Source: Calycina herbarum
Lineage: Eukaryota > Ascomycota > Leotiomycetes > Helotiales > Pezizellaceae
DNA length: 64,000 nucleotides
Reading direction: 5' to 3'
Assembly (NCBI GenBank): GCA_001414485.1
Contig: LLEY01000180.1
Location: 1-64,000, forward strand
The notes beneath the pieces are model-generated. The model was not told the origin of the DNA, did no database searches, and saw only the letters and a program-made list of their open reading frames with translations. Shown in pieces: positions 22,467 to 34,582 of this stretch (position 1 is its first letter; each line of letters starts with the position of its first letter). The position numbers were made by a program, and so were the translations under genes.

Positions 22467-24095
22467 GTGGTTTCGAGACAGGAACGAGATGTATCTTCGA
22501 GGTAAGCGTTTCAGTATTCAGATATAAAAGGGGGTCATCTAGTTACTTGTACTCTCCTAGGTTTTAAAAACCTTTGTTTTAAATAATGTAAAGAATATTC
22601 AATTGGATAAATTTCTATTAACCATGTTCTCCTAATGCTTAAGAGAAAGGGGGGATTAAGCGAGAACCCCCGGGGACACTACTCGCTTCTCCTTTTCAAT
22701 CAACTTTGAAATGGGATAAGGAAACTAAGCCAAGAGCAAGAAAAGAAGTAAGAGGCAAGGATTCCTCTCTGGTCAAAGAGTTAGCCAACCCCTCTTGGAA
22801 AGCTCTCTCGGTTATATATGGCTCCTATTGGTGCTTGTATGAAGGATGTTTGTGCAAGGAGTACGGGATGCTTGGCCAGTGGCCTGGCTAGAATAGTCAG
22901 GGGAATTTGACTCGATAGTGATGTGGTTGTGGTGGTAAGAAAGATGGATATTCCAGGAACGGTGGCTACTATTTTAAAATTAGTTAGAGATGTGTTCACT
23001 TCCATAGAAACGAGTTCTTTGACTACTGCTGTTCCCTTCGCAGAACTCTGATGCATACCTACCAACTCTGCAACGGTCTTTCCATTCTCTCAACCTTATT
23101 AGCGCAATTCCAGAAATATTCCTGAATACATAGAAAAAGGAGTATATTCAGCTCAAGTCGATGAGGCCACACGATTCCGTCACCCCTGGATCCGTGGTGA
23201 ACGGCAGCGTCAATTATTCTATGTAAGCTTATGTTTCAGGAATATGACGACTGTCCCCGTCAAGTGAGTGTTCTCACGTACAACTTGAATTAATTGGAAA
23301 TAAGGATCCTCGTTGAAACCTGAATGCGGAAACTCCGAGAGCTATTCTCGGCTAGTTTTTGTAATAGTCTAAAAGGTTCTGCCATCAATTCGACGCTAGA
23401 AGCATCAACAAGAAAATCAAGAGAAATGCTCTTTGCTGAAGTCATAATCAGAACCAGCATAAGCAAATAAACACGTAGGAAAACCCCCCACCCCCCGGGC
23501 CCCCCAAGAAAAGGAGGTATTCAATCCAATAATGCGAGAACGTGACTTGACAGATGGGGGCTGTCACGTGTTTAGGCTTATTTCAACATCCTGCATTCCT
23601 AATGCGGAATAGGATTGCGATTCCTGTGCTGTAAGCAGCCCCACTTATAGAAATTGCTTGTGCAGCCTGTGTGAAGCTTGATATGCATAAGCTTCAGCTC
23701 CAGAATACGTCAGAAAGAGTCGCGTCGTACGAGCAAGTCCAATGGAATAACTCGTTCATCATTTTCAAATGAAAGTGATTATGGGCGTCGTCAGTTTGCG
23801 GCAAGGTGCGCAAGTGCAGGTATGATAGAACATCGAGCATACCATATCAGGAAAGGAAACAAGAATGAATTAGGCACAGGAGCTGAATTGATCGTGGCGC
23901 GGATCAAAGTGAGAATTGAAATGCATTTTGAGTAACATCAACGTACTAGGGCTGAAGAAATTGAGATATATAAATAAAGTATTCGATTCCGCTTGGAAGA
24001 GTTTAAAACCATCGAGACATCATTTCACTGGCCTTCCATCGACCATACCAACAATACGATTTTCCCAAAGCATTTCTCGTGAAATATAAGCCAAA
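22467..24095. other. Long intergenic region
   Basis: This holds 1.6 kb without a supported gene. A C-rich run sits around 23484-23506. Small open frames at 22706-22891 and 23678-23935 lack any resemblance or splice support. The last 200 bp before 24096 form the presumed promoter of the hydrolase. Confidence 0.5.
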
Positions 24096-25460
24096 ATGCG
24101 TGCCTCAAAGCTCCTCATTCAATTGCTGTTGCCAGCCCTTGGGGTAATTTAGAACCAAGACCCCCTTCGAAATTTCACTGACCTTTTTTTTTAGTTCAGC
24201 GCCGCTACCAATTCCTCCACGTCAACAAATTCCACCTCCAGCAGCGATCCAATGTTGCAACTCAGCACTGATGGAAGCTTTCACTTTGAGATACTACGCG
24301 ACCTTGCAGCAACTCCCTATGGTGGGGCAGATATCGGAGAAGTTTTACTCGCAGCGGCCAAAATAGACGCAGGAAACTTTGAGAGCTTCTCGAGCACCTT
24401 CGACGTGCTAGCAAATCGTGTCTACTCAACCGCAAAAAGTATCGACAGCTCTCGATTTCCAGTATCAGCTCGTGAGGCCTTCTTCAGGGCAGCAACATAT
24501 TTTCGTTCAGCAGACTTTTACCTTCACGGAAACTGGTCAGACCCAAGAATAAACTCGCTTTGGACCTTGCAAGAAACGGCATATCACAACGCTATATCTC
24601 TTTTAGCTTCCCCTCCGATACGCGTAAATATCACTGGAGATGATTTTTACATTCCAGCCATTTTTTATACTCCGGATAATTGCACAACACCAAAACCAAC
24701 GATTATCATAGGTAACGGTTTTGATGGCAGTCAAGAAGAACTGTACCACCAAATTGGGAAAGCAGCGCTTGATCGAGGCTACAACGTTATTACCTATGAT
24801 GGTCCCGGACAGCCAGGACCTCGTCGATGGCAAACCATTGGCTTTATCTTAGAATGGGAGAAAGTCGTCACCCCCGTTGTTGACTATCTCTTCACTCTTC
24901 CAGAAGTCGACACATCTGCAATCGCTTTGATTGGCTTGTCGTTTGGCGGTTTCCTTGCCCCTCGAGCAGCGGCATTCGAACATCGCCTCGCTGCCGTAAT
25001 GGCAATTGATGGTATAGATGACTTTGGCGGCGAGATCTTAGGAAAGTTTGGAGATGAGTTCACAGCACTCGTGAAGAATGGGAACAAGACTGCTGTCAAC
25101 GCGATTGTAGCGTCTACCCTTGCGAGCCCAACAGCAACCACCGAGACAAAATGGTTCCTTGGACAAGGGATCTGGAGTTTTATGGCTGAATCTCCATACG
25201 ATTTCTTGAAATATGCGGCTGAATTTAGCTTGGGGAACCTGACGGATTTGATCCCGGGCCCCATCTTCGTTGCTGATTCGGAGGATGATGGTTTTTTTGC
25301 GGGAGCAGGGAAGGTATTGGCCGATAAGTTAGGCAATCGTTCTACGTATCATTTATTCAAGAGTGACGATGGTGCTGGGGAGCACTGTGCTTTGGGCGCC
25401 ATGGTTCTTCAGAATGAGGTTGTCTTCGACTGGTTCCAAAACATTCTTGATAGTAAATGA
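24096..25460 (+). CDS. Secreted alpha/beta hydrolase
   Basis: Exon 1 is 24096-24143, the intron 24144-24194 is 51 bp, and exon 2 is 24195-25460; the protein has 437 residues. Residues 1-20 form a signal peptide (LLIQLLLPALG), followed by an Asn/Ser/Thr-rich stretch that could be glycosylated. The alpha/beta hydrolase core includes the strand PTIIIGNGFDGSQEE, the oxyanion-type motif YDGPGQPG, the nucleophile elbow GLSFGG (catalytic Ser), the acid DSEDD near residue 375 and the histidine in GEHCALGA. Architecture and helical N-terminal cap resemble the 2,6-dihydropseudooxynicotine hydrolase/FrsA-like group. The substrate is unknown. The Zn2Cys6 factor 351 bp downstream on the same strand makes local regulation possible. 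Confidence 0.82.
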
Positions 25461-25811
25461 TTGATTGTTTGAGGGGATTTGATGGGGCTTTGTGTTCTAA
25501 GGTGTTCTCGATCGTGATCAATTGGTTGATCTTGAGCTTGAGGGAATTTGATAGTGTGCTTTCAGGTACTTGGTGATGGTGTTGAGAAACTCGGGCTTTG
25601 AAATTGGTAACTCCGAAGACAAGGTTTTTTTATGCCCGAAGCACGTGATAGAATCTAACATTACCTTACCAATTTCTGCTTCCCCCGCCACTCACCTGAT
25701 ACACAGACAATGGTTTCAGATAATCTTGATTCTTAGGATATATATATATATATTCATAGCTTTAGTTTCCAGCTCGTATTATATCACCCCCATACTCCCA
25801 ACGTCATTCAA
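25461..25811. promoter_or_regulatory. Intergenic region upstream of the Zn2Cys6 gene
   Basis: The gap contains the hydrolase 3' region and the promoter of the regulator. An (AT)-type run sits at about 25738-25752. No binding site can be named. Confidence 0.35.
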
Positions 25812-27705
25812 ATGGCTGGTCGCCTTCGAAGCAAGCAGGGGTGCTGGACGTGCCGTCTTCGAAAGAAGAAGTGCGATGAGGCCCATCCCATATGCTCTAC
25901 CTGTGAATCTCTAACCATCACATGCTATGGCTACGATGCGAAACCAGAATGGATGGATAACGGGGAGAAAGAGAAGGCGATGGCAAACAGCATCAAACAG
26001 ACCGTCAAGTATACGTCCAGGAGCAGGGGGGCTGGCAAGATTGGAAGCCTGACTTCAAGGTTTCAAAAACATTCAATAAGGCGAACTCAATCCATACAAC
26101 CAGCTTTGGCACCTAGAGCAGTTGTAGACTTTAATGGCCAGCCTTCACCAGCCTCTTCCCGCGGTCCTGGGTCACACCAGGATACAGATACGATGTCCAT
26201 GGGGGAAGGCGCTGCAAACAAAGCAAGAGAAAGCAGTTCTGTGAGTTGTCAAATATACGGAAGTGCTATGTTACTAATTTTGGGGTAGGACAATGAGACC
26301 AAGGCCCGAAATCCTTTGATTCAACGTGTCCCGCTATCCACAGTCTCGGCAGATGAGTCGATCCTTTTGATGCATTTTCTTGATGTCGTATTCTACTTGC
26401 AATATCCGATGTACAAATCCTCAGTCCACGAGGGTGGTCGCGGCTGGCTTCTTTCCCTCCTGTTGAATACCCGGCCATTATACCACGCCGCTCTGGCTCT
26501 GAGCGCATACCACAGGGGAATGATTCTTCTCGCCTCAAAACGTAATGCAAACCATGCCGCCTCCTTGGTCGAGCAGGAAAGGCATTTGGCAATGTGCTTT
26601 TCAAATTTCCAGATTCAAATGAAGAATGTGCATCAATTTGTTGAAGAAAAAAACCCAGAGGAATGTCTTGGCGTTCTTGCTTGTGTGGTGCAACTAATAT
26701 TCTTCGAGGTAAACCCTTCCTTCGCAAAAGCCTCCCTTCTATATCTGGCTAACTCAAATTCAGGTTTTCGCAAATCGAGGTGACGCCTGGAGAATACATC
26801 TAGGAGCTGCGACCGATATAATCAGCAAAGCTTGCAAAGATAGAGATATGCTGTTCGTCACGCAAAATCCGCTTTCGGTAGACGTCTATGAGCCCGCGCC
26901 ACTCCAGCCAAAGCATGGCGTTCCCACTCCACAAGAAATTGTAACGTTCAATTTTCTTGGCGGGGTTGTCTTGTGGCTAGATATCATTTCCTGCATCACG
27001 ACTGGCAAATCTCCTCATATACTACCCTCGATGAACATACCAACAGCCGCCCGTGCTTTCACCGAAATGCAAACTATTATGGGTTGTAAGAACTGGGTCA
27101 TGTTTCAAATCAGTCGCATTGCTTCATTGCATGCAAGAAGAAGCGCATCTTGTATGACAGAATATTCGGAAATCGATGTAGAAATGAGGTTGGAGATAGA
27201 TGATATTTTAGCACAACTTGAACTTGGAACTACCCCAGAGGGAGCGATGTCGTGTGGCAACATGAATGGTATTAACCCGACCAGCGAGCAGCTACTATCA
27301 CCCTACTGCACTGCAATATCTTCTACCATCCAAATCACGCGAGTTTTTGCTTTCGCGGGATTTGTCTACCTCAAGTTGGTACTCCTTGGGTTTCACGAAG
27401 AAGCGCTTTGCTTGACAACTACGATGACGAGGGCTATGGAAACTTTACGGAACGACACTCCTAGGCATCTTCTTTCGGCAATGATTTGTCCGCTATATGT
27501 GCTTGGATGTGCAGCGAGAGACGAAGACAAGCCATTTTTTAGGGATGCTCTCTCTTCTGCTCCATTGCTGGATCCTTCACTTGCTCACCGAGCCAAAATC
27601 TTGCCACTTTTGGAAAAGATTTGGATAATGAGGGATAGTTCACCAAATGGAGTATCTTGGTCGGATATGTTACAACAATCAGATGGGAGTCTACTGCTGT
27701 TTTAA
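25812..27705 (+). CDS. Zn2Cys6 fungal transcription factor
   Basis: The exons are 25812-26240, 26289-26708 and 26764-27705, giving 596 residues, with both introns in phase 0. The N-terminus carries the binuclear zinc cluster GCWTCRLRKKKCDEAHPICSTC followed by a final Cys (C-x2-C-x6-C-x5-C-x2-C-x6-C), which binds DNA in gal4-type factors. The rest has the helical layout of the fungal-specific transcription factor middle region, for example RPLYHAALALSAYHR and an LGVLACVVQLIFFE segment. There is no coiled-coil dimerisation region directly after the cluster. It sits next to a secreted hydrolase on the same strand, so the hydrolase is the first target to suspect; that is inference from proximity. 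Confidence 0.88.
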
Positions 27706-28174
27706 ACCTAGCTTCAAATTTGCGAATCGGTTTCTTTTATTTCTCAGATGGAATCTCGGTATCACCAATACTTGCGATAAATACCAAGCTTTACTAAACG
27801 TCCGCGTTGAGTTTCTGAGAAAGATTCAATATTGAGCTTTATAAGCTCCATCCAATTTCAGCAATTGGAGTTGTCGCATTTCTGCGTTCGAGGCTCTCTA
27901 GGCTTTCTGGTCAGCCCGCAGTAACAAGCCCCGAAATGCAACTACAAGGATGCCAGTTCACCCCGCGGTCAACATAAGTGTTACCATCACTCCCCAAACC
28001 ATTTTCCTTTCGCATTCAATCAATCTCAAAACCGTCGAGGAGATCCAAAACTTTGTCCCGCCTTGATCGCAAGACTCCCGGATATCCGAATGGGCTTTTG
28101 AGCATCGCCAGGGCATCAGGTTTGCGATCGATTGCGATGCGGCCGCCCACAGCCTTGTCGCAACTTCCAAAAAC
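27706..28174. other. Intergenic region
   Basis: No gene is seen; overlapping short frames on both strands just before 28175 look like shadows of the promoter and leader of the next gene. Confidence 0.45.
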
Positions 28175-30338
28175 ATGTCCTTTGGCTTCTCGCTCGGCGA
28201 TTTCGTTCTCCTCACGCAACTAGCACAAAAGACAATACACAATGCGCAGAAGGCGTGTGGCGCTCACGATGAGCTAGTACGAGAAGTCAAAAGTCTACAT
28301 ATAGTCCTCCGCCGGGTCAAGGCAGAAGTGTCGAATCCGTCGTCGATCCTCAATGGAACCGAAGATAATCGTCGAGTCGAAGTCGGAAGTCTTGCAAGGC
28401 ATTGCAGAGACGTCCTAAGGGTGCTATGTGGGATATTGGAGAAATACAACGCGCTATCAGTACAAGAGAGAAGTGTCACCAAGCTTTGGAAACAAATCCG
28501 CTTCGGGAATGGGGAAATGCAGGACTTAGATCACATCCGGTCCGAACTTGCAACTCATACGCAAGCATTTACGATGTTTCTCAACTTACTTCTGATTGGG
28601 TCGCAAGGAAAAGTGGAGCAATATATGGATTCACAAGGGAAGGACCTACGAGATATTAAGATATCTCTCAATTGGGTCACGGCGTCGCTGCAAGCCCAGA
28701 ACCACGAAGGGAAATAGATATTAACCACATACACCGAGGATGACAAAGAGTTTTCCCACCGGACACTTGGGAAGCACAAGGAAACTATTAAGAAGTATGT
28801 TCTGGAATTGGGGGAGAGGGGGACATTGGATGATCCAGTTTCCAGCGCGGACTTCGATGGTAATGAAACAGCAGACGCTTCTGATAGCGATTCCCCTGGA
28901 AATCTTGGGTCGCCCAACAGCGAATTGAATGACGTTTCTTCCGACGGGAGCGACGATTTTGACGACAGCGAGGAAGAAGACGACAAAACAGTTGAGAATC
29001 GGGATGGATCTTCACCCACTTGCTCAAACTCTGTTTTGTTGGAATCCGAAACGGATATAGGCAACCGCGAGAAAAGAGAGCCAACGAAGCTAGATATTTC
29101 TAACGATCACGCGAAATCAGCAAGTGCGATGTTTTCTCCTCCATCTCTGCATACTACCGGCTCCGTGCGTGGCTTTGGATCCCCCTCCGAAGGCACTACT
29201 TCTGGCAGTGATGAGTCGGACTTGAGTGGTGTCAGCTATTCTAACGCCACTCGATCCGTTGCTTCTTTGACTCCTGGTGTGGTTATGTATCGTAGCGATA
29301 GTGGTCTGCAGCCGTATCGAGCTTCAATCGAGGAGGTAGAGGATGCTAACTTTCTGCCTGGAGCGCATCCCAATTTTTTTGCGTCATCGGAAGACCTAAA
29401 TTCGAGATTGACAGCCAACCCACATATGGAAAAGCTACGCGCCCCTGAGACGAATAATACATCAAATCCAAGTACAGTCGTTCCCAGCGCCGAAGAGGGA
29501 GTCCGCGCTTGGAGAAGTTCCACTTCACTTGCTATGTACATTGAGGGTCAAGCCAGAGCTCTGGAAAAAAAGGGGTGTAGGGTATTTAATTCGAAACTCA
29601 ACGAGCTTTCGTACGTGGAGGAAGTTTCCCATAATGGGCCTCCCCTCACAACCCAGGTACTTGTTGAGTTACAAAAACAGTATGGTCCGGACCCGGACGA
29701 GGGTACGATGTCTCCACCTTCCCACCTTTTTGTTTCTCCCGTATTTTGAAGGCCAGTTGCTGACAACAATAATAGGTCTCAACATCTCCCAGCTTTTCTC
29801 TAGATCACCGGCATCTAGTGGATCATGTTCCTATATCGATGATGCCGCAAGTCCAGACTTTGAGCTTCTCCTCAAAAGGTTCAGACACTATTACATTCTT
29901 GCTCAACAATACTGCTGGTTGAGTGAGCAGCACGAGGGACCATTCGATGCATTGGTATCGTACGGCAATAATCTTACTGCCGAGGATACAAAACTGGCCT
30001 ACACAATGCATTGGTTGGATAGAGAAGCATCATATCCGGATATTACCCTGCCGCCCTGGGACCATTTCACCAGATTGCCTTTACGATCACAGCAGCTCTA
30101 CTTTGCAACACAACTTTACGAAGAGTTCAACCGATGGTGTGTAAGATATAACCAACTTTGGGACCGTGGTTCTGTCTTGAAAAAGAAGTTTCCGGGTCTG
30201 AGATGGAGCGAGTTGGATGATGACTTTAACAGAGATGATGAAACCGACGGGTTCAGTACCATGGCATGTCTGGATGGGCTTTTGAAAGAAACCGACCTTA
30301 CTCCACATATTTTCTATTACGGAAATGAAGACCTCTAA
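28175..30338 (+). CDS. STAND-type N-terminal domain protein with an in-frame TAG
   Basis: The first part reads from Met at 28175 (MSFGFSLGDFVLLTQLAQK), matching the N-terminal helical domain of fungal STAND-like or ankyrin proteins. A TAG stops the frame at 28715-28717. Immediately after it the same frame continues with ILTTYTEDDKEF and KHKETIKKYVLELGERGTLDD, the conserved continuation of this family. It stays open through an acidic, Ser-rich linker to 29702. After an intron at 29703-29775 the final exon (29776-30338) encodes a C-terminal region including LLKRFRHYYILAQQYCWL. Without the TAG the protein would have about 696 residues. One nonsense mutation in an otherwise open gene is the simplest reading. 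The typical VWKEFRRELI-like stretch is shortened. Family members are cytosolic and may act in allorecognition-like processes, but the function of this type is not known. Confidence 0.65.
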
Positions 30339-30742
30339 GGGAACCCGATTATTCTTTGCGTTTTGAATTAGACACGTCAATCAGAAAAGGCTAAGATGAC
30401 TTCTTAGGTCTGCTCTTCATCACAATCATTATTTGTTATGTATCTTTTGTTGTAATAAGGAATCGATATCTGAACAAACAATTTACCATTTCCTTTTGCT
30501 TTATTCTTTGCAACTTCTTTCGACGTCTTTTTATTTTGCGTCGATATGGGGCTATTATTACCGAATGCTATGAATGAAAACTTTTGCAAATTAGAACAAT
30601 GAGACTAGTCAATTAATTATGTTTACTCCGTCACCCAACTCACGGAAGAAGTGTTTGAATACGAAGAGGAAATCTCTAATTGAATTGTCTAAGAATATCA
30701 CAAGAGCTTTATTCTAGAATGACATTAAGCTCATTTCTCCTT
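30339..30742. other. Convergent intergenic region
   Basis: This AT-rich spacer lies between two 3' ends. No gene is seen. Confidence 0.45.
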
Positions 30743-32358
30743 TTAACGCTCAATATACTTCTTCAACCCTCTCAACCTTTCCTTGGCACTCTCCAGTACC
30801 TCATCCTCCTTGCAAACAGCAAATCGAAGCCAATCCTCACCAATATGCGCATTATAATCCGTATAAAATTCCGTCGGTGGGATGGCCGCAACACCAACCT
30901 CCTGAATCAAGAACCAGCAAAGCTTAAAATCTCTAGGTCTATCCTTGACATGATCCGGGAATGGATAATCGGCTGGAAGCTTAACTTTCTTCATATTGAC
31001 GAGCACGAAATACCCGCCTTCTGGGTCAGAAAATGGGAGATCTAATTCAGCCCAGATTTCGTTGAAGGTGTCCATTTTGTGCTTCATCTCCGTGATGGCT
31101 TTCTCCCAGAAATTGTTAGCATCAGCTTGTTCGAATCCCACGGCTGCTGCTTCTTGGAGGGGTGAGACAGAGGAGTAGCAGATTCGGGTGTGTGCTGCTG
31201 CTACGTATTTGATCAAGTGAGGAGGACCGATAAGCCAGCCTACTCGCCAACCTGTTGCGTAGAAGTTCTTTCCTGCTGATCCGACGGTGATAGTAAGGCG
31301 CTCGATTTCAGGCGAGAGAGTGGCTATGCGTGTAAATGGGACGTAGTAGAGTCGATCGTAGACCTCGTCTGAGAGGATGATAATGCTATTTTTGACACAT
31401 AAATCCCCGATTTTGAGCAGTTCTTCTCTGGAGAAGACTTTACCGACGGGGTTGTGTGGTGTGTTGAGAACAATCATCTTGGTTCTTGGGGTAATGGCTG
31501 CTTCGAGTTCCTTGAAGTCGATGGTCCATTCTCCTGCTGAGGTGTTCTTTTCGGCACCAGCGGGAGGTGGATGGAGGGGGACATATTTGATTTTCCCGCC
31601 AGGCATTTCAATGTTGGAGATATATCTTCTGAGTGTTAGCATAATTTCTTGACAGAAATTATTGACGATACACACTGATCGAAGAAAGGCTCGAAAATAA
31701 TGACCTCGTCGTCCTTTTCCAAGAATCCCATGAAAGCACTCAGCATTCCTATTTGTTTGTCTTAATATTCATCGTCCCAAAATTAGAACTTCACTCACCC
31801 TCATTTGCACCAGTTGAAATGGTGATCTCAGTTTCCGGATCCAATTTTCTTCCCCATAATGGCGAATAGGCATCTGCAATAGCCTTTCTTAGACGAGGAC
31901 GTCCTCTTGTTGGCGAATATTGGTTGCATTCAACCTTATCAAGAGCCTCCTTGGCAGCGTTCAGGATGAATTCTGGTGGGTTGTAGCCAAAGAATCCTTG
32001 ACCCATATTCACAATTGGCTTTATGGGGGAGTTTGCAGCGGCCTCGTTGACAATAGTCCTACATCATTACTTAGTCAAAATCAAAATTGAAAATATGAAG
32101 ACCACAAGCGAGGATGAAGGAGCAAAGAAATTTTTATGATAGCTGTTGAAACGTGACGCGTATAGGGAAATATCAATCTGCTTACCATACATCTTGTCTC
32201 CTATCAGCCACTCTGGCTGCCGGTTGAAGGCTCGCTCTAGGGTCCGCCATAGTGGGGGTGGAGTACTTCCGAATTTGGAAGATGGTGCTGAGTTGACTGA
32301 TTTGGGTGCGGTTTGGGCGAGGGGAATGAGAGAAGTTGAGTGTTCTTCGAAGAAACAT
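30743..32358 (-). CDS. BNA3: Kynurenine--oxoglutarate-type aminotransferase
   Basis: The exons in transcription order are 32358-32186, 32058-31799, 31748-31676 and 31625-30743, giving 462 residues with all phases consistent. The first 35 residues are rich in Arg/Ser with no acids, like a mitochondrial presequence; an internal Met at MADPRASLQP could yield a cytosolic form. The class I fold is unmistakable: VNMGQGFFGYNPP near the start, YSPTRGRPRLRKAIA, ISTGANEGM, NTPHNPVGK, SDEVYDRL and the PLP-lysine motif SAGKNFYATGWRVGW. The closest named relative is yeast Bna3 and the animal kynurenine/glutamine aminotransferases, which convert kynurenine to kynurenic acid and can also use glutamine or arylalanines. 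It is divergently arranged with the Dsc3-like gene. Confidence 0.88.
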
Positions 32359-32763
32359 GGAGGTCTTCGAGATTCGACGACGCTGACAAAAAGGAAGAGT
32401 CAGAATCAACGGCCCAAACAATACACTCAAACGCAATGTCGTGATTGGAGTGGGGTGCGGTTTGACAAGGATGCGTTTGTTAATCCGAAGTCGGCGGAGG
32501 GTGATCACGTGGAGAGGGTGAGGCTATTGAAAGTCTCAAGCTCCTCCATCTGTCAATCAGTGCCTCTACATCAGCAGCTCAATCACCAACGACACCTTAC
32601 AATGCAATGATACCAAGTCAATACAAGGCCTGTTAAACGAAATGGCCTTTGGAACTTGGATTATGCTCTTCACAAGCTGTTGGCCTCTTTGAAGCCTTGC
32701 AATTGAACACGCCCTCCTACCTCCCTCTCGAAGACTACAATATCCTCCGTCGAGCCCTCGAAT
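32359..32763. promoter_or_regulatory. Divergent promoter between aminotransferase and Dsc3
   Basis: This 405-bp gap separates two divergent starts and must carry both promoters. No specific element can be identified. Confidence 0.4.
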
Positions 32764-33603
32764 ATGTCTTCAACACTTCGTCTTACTGTGCGATTTACGA
32801 CTTCCATTCCGGATCTCCTCCTCGATATTGCTACGCCAGAAGAGACATCGGTAATTGCTCTAAAGCATCTCTTACGATTGCAACTCCAACCACCTACCTC
32901 CCACCATCGATTCCGATTTATTCATAGCGGGAAACTACTCAAAGACGATGATATTCTATCTGAAGTCCTCAAAATACCTGCGCCTCCGCCTCGTCATTCC
33001 GACCCAAAAGGCAAAGGCAAGGCAGTCGAGCATCCGCCAAATAGAGTCTACATCAATTGCTCCATTGGCGATGCTCTCACTCCCGCAGAGCTCTCCGCCG
33101 AGGCTTTCGCAGCAGACCAGTCAACGAATAAAGTGAAGAAGGGGCAAAAGGCTGATTCCAAAGATGGAAGTCCAACTCGACCAACAGTCACCACAACTCC
33201 TGCCGTTAGAGGCTTCGACCGATTACTTTCCGGTGGGTTCACGCCCGCAGAAGTAAACCAGCTTCGATTACAATTTCTCTCTATACAAGCCAGCATACAT
33301 ACCCCAGATACGATGCCATCACCTACTACATTACGACGGATGGAAGATGCTTGGATTGATGATAATGCAGGAAATACAGGGCCTGGTGCGGCAGGTGGTA
33401 GTTTTGACTTTGGAGATGACGGCTTAGGAGGTGGAGCTCTGGATGATCTCCTGTGGGGTAATATTATGGGGTTTCTATGGCCCCTAGGATGCGTGGGGTG
33501 GATGATTCAACAAGAAGGAGTTTGGTCTCCCAGGCGAAAAATGGCTGTTGTCATAGGATTCATGTTCAGCCTGACATTTGGCATGTTGAGGGTTATGTCG
33601 TGA
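32764..33603 (+). CDS. DSC3: DSC E3 ubiquitin ligase complex subunit 3-like protein (DUF2407)
   Basis: This is a single-exon frame of 279 residues. The N-terminal 75 residues form a ubiquitin-like domain (LRLTVRFTTSIPDLLLDI, a VIALKHLLRLQLQ helix, and FRFIHSGKLLKDDD, resembling the I44-type strand region). A charged linker follows. The C-terminal half has GFDRLLSGGFTPAEVNQLRLQF and two membrane helices (LWGNIMGFLWPLGCVGWMI and MAVVIGFMFSLTFGMLRV). This order matches the DUF2407/Dsc3 family, a subunit of the Golgi/endosomal DSC ligase that cleaves SREBP in fission yeast and supports hypoxia and azole responses in moulds. Assignment is from architecture; the complex itself is not visible here. 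Confidence 0.85.
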   Translation: MSSTLRLTVRFTTSIPDLLLDIATPEETSVIALKHLLRLQLQPPTSHHRFRFIHSGKLLKDDDILSEVLKIPAPPPRHSDPKGKGKAVEHPPNRVYINCSIGDALTPAELSAEAFAADQSTNKVKKGQKADSKDGSPTRPTVTTTPAVRGFDRLLSGGFTPAEVNQLRLQFLSIQASIHTPDTMPSPTTLRRMEDAWIDDNAGNTGPGAAGGSFDFGDDGLGGGALDDLLWGNIMGFLWPLGCVGWMIQQEGVWSPRRKMAVVIGFMFSLTFGMLRVMS

Positions 33604-34582
33604 AGATAGTGGTCATACAATCCTGCACCTGTCGACTTGGGTACTACAAACTTTGATACACCCCGAATCCGGCGTAACGTCAGTATCTTTGACACTGAAT
33701 TGGTGTTGCCCGTCTTGGGTTACAGGAACGGTTGATTGAACGTCAAGAGTAAAATGGGGGCAAGCCCGGGCAAGCCATTACCCCGGATTGGATCACACAT
33801 GGTGGTGTTGAATCACACTCGCCTGATAACCTTTTGCTCTTGTGAGAGTCACATCTTCAAAAAGATGCCGTGTGAGTTATATAATTCGGGTCAGAACCAG
33901 TCTGGCGGTATCAAAAGTCGTGTCGAGGAACAAAATCCTCTCACCGATCCCTCTCGGCTTTTCGCGATTGCAGAAGGATCCCGATAGATATCATCATTCA
34001 ATAGGTGGAACGAGAGTGCGGTCTTAGTACCTCCTCGGGTTTGGATCTGCATATTTTTCTGCAATGCAAAGCAAGTTATTTGAACTCTTATATCATGTGG
34101 TGTGTTTTTTTCCTCTCAAGCCCTCGAGGTTTCGTGTTTGATATCCGGCTTGACCAATCTGAAGCCCTCAAGCATCCTTGCTGATGCGACTAAGCATCCT
34201 TGCTGATGCGACTTTACACCTTTGCAACCCCTAGGTTGAATCCACTGTAAGACCGTAAGAGCCGTAGCATATTCTGTATCTGGAGACTTTCAGTGGATAC
34301 TGAGATGTATCGTTTGTGTAGCCACCCTCCAGAACTGCCGTCGCACCATGTGGGATGTTGCTCTTTCGTTCATATTTATTTCGTTGCGCAACTACATTTT
34401 CATTGTCTACACTTCGCTTCGAAAACGAAGCGCTTGTATTCCAACACCGGACTTCTTCCGCTACGAGGCCTGCAACTTATTTCCAGAGTGGTAACGACGA
34501 CGAGTACACCCCGCTATCTGGGCACACATTTACTTGGGGATACTTATTCCTTTATCGATACAGACATCCCGTCTAGTTCCTC
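33604..34582. other. Intergenic region with a 22-bp direct duplication
   Basis: Nearly 1 kb without a supported gene upstream of the LaeA-like gene. A perfect tandem duplication of 22 bp lies at 34170-34213. Short open frames at 34293-34697 overlap the following gene's start in another frame. Confidence 0.5.
34170..34213. repeat. Perfect 22-bp tandem duplication
   Basis: Two exact 22-bp copies lie directly next to each other (34170-34191 and 34192-34213). Each unit has a gcatc ... gatgc inverted pair, so each may form a small hairpin or a two-fold protein site. It sits about 370 bp upstream of the LaeA-like start codon. Function is not shown. Confidence 0.75.

Noticed and set aside
23678..23935. 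Open frame between the esterase and the hydrolase
   Set aside because: Basic, low-information sequence with no homology cue; length is within chance.
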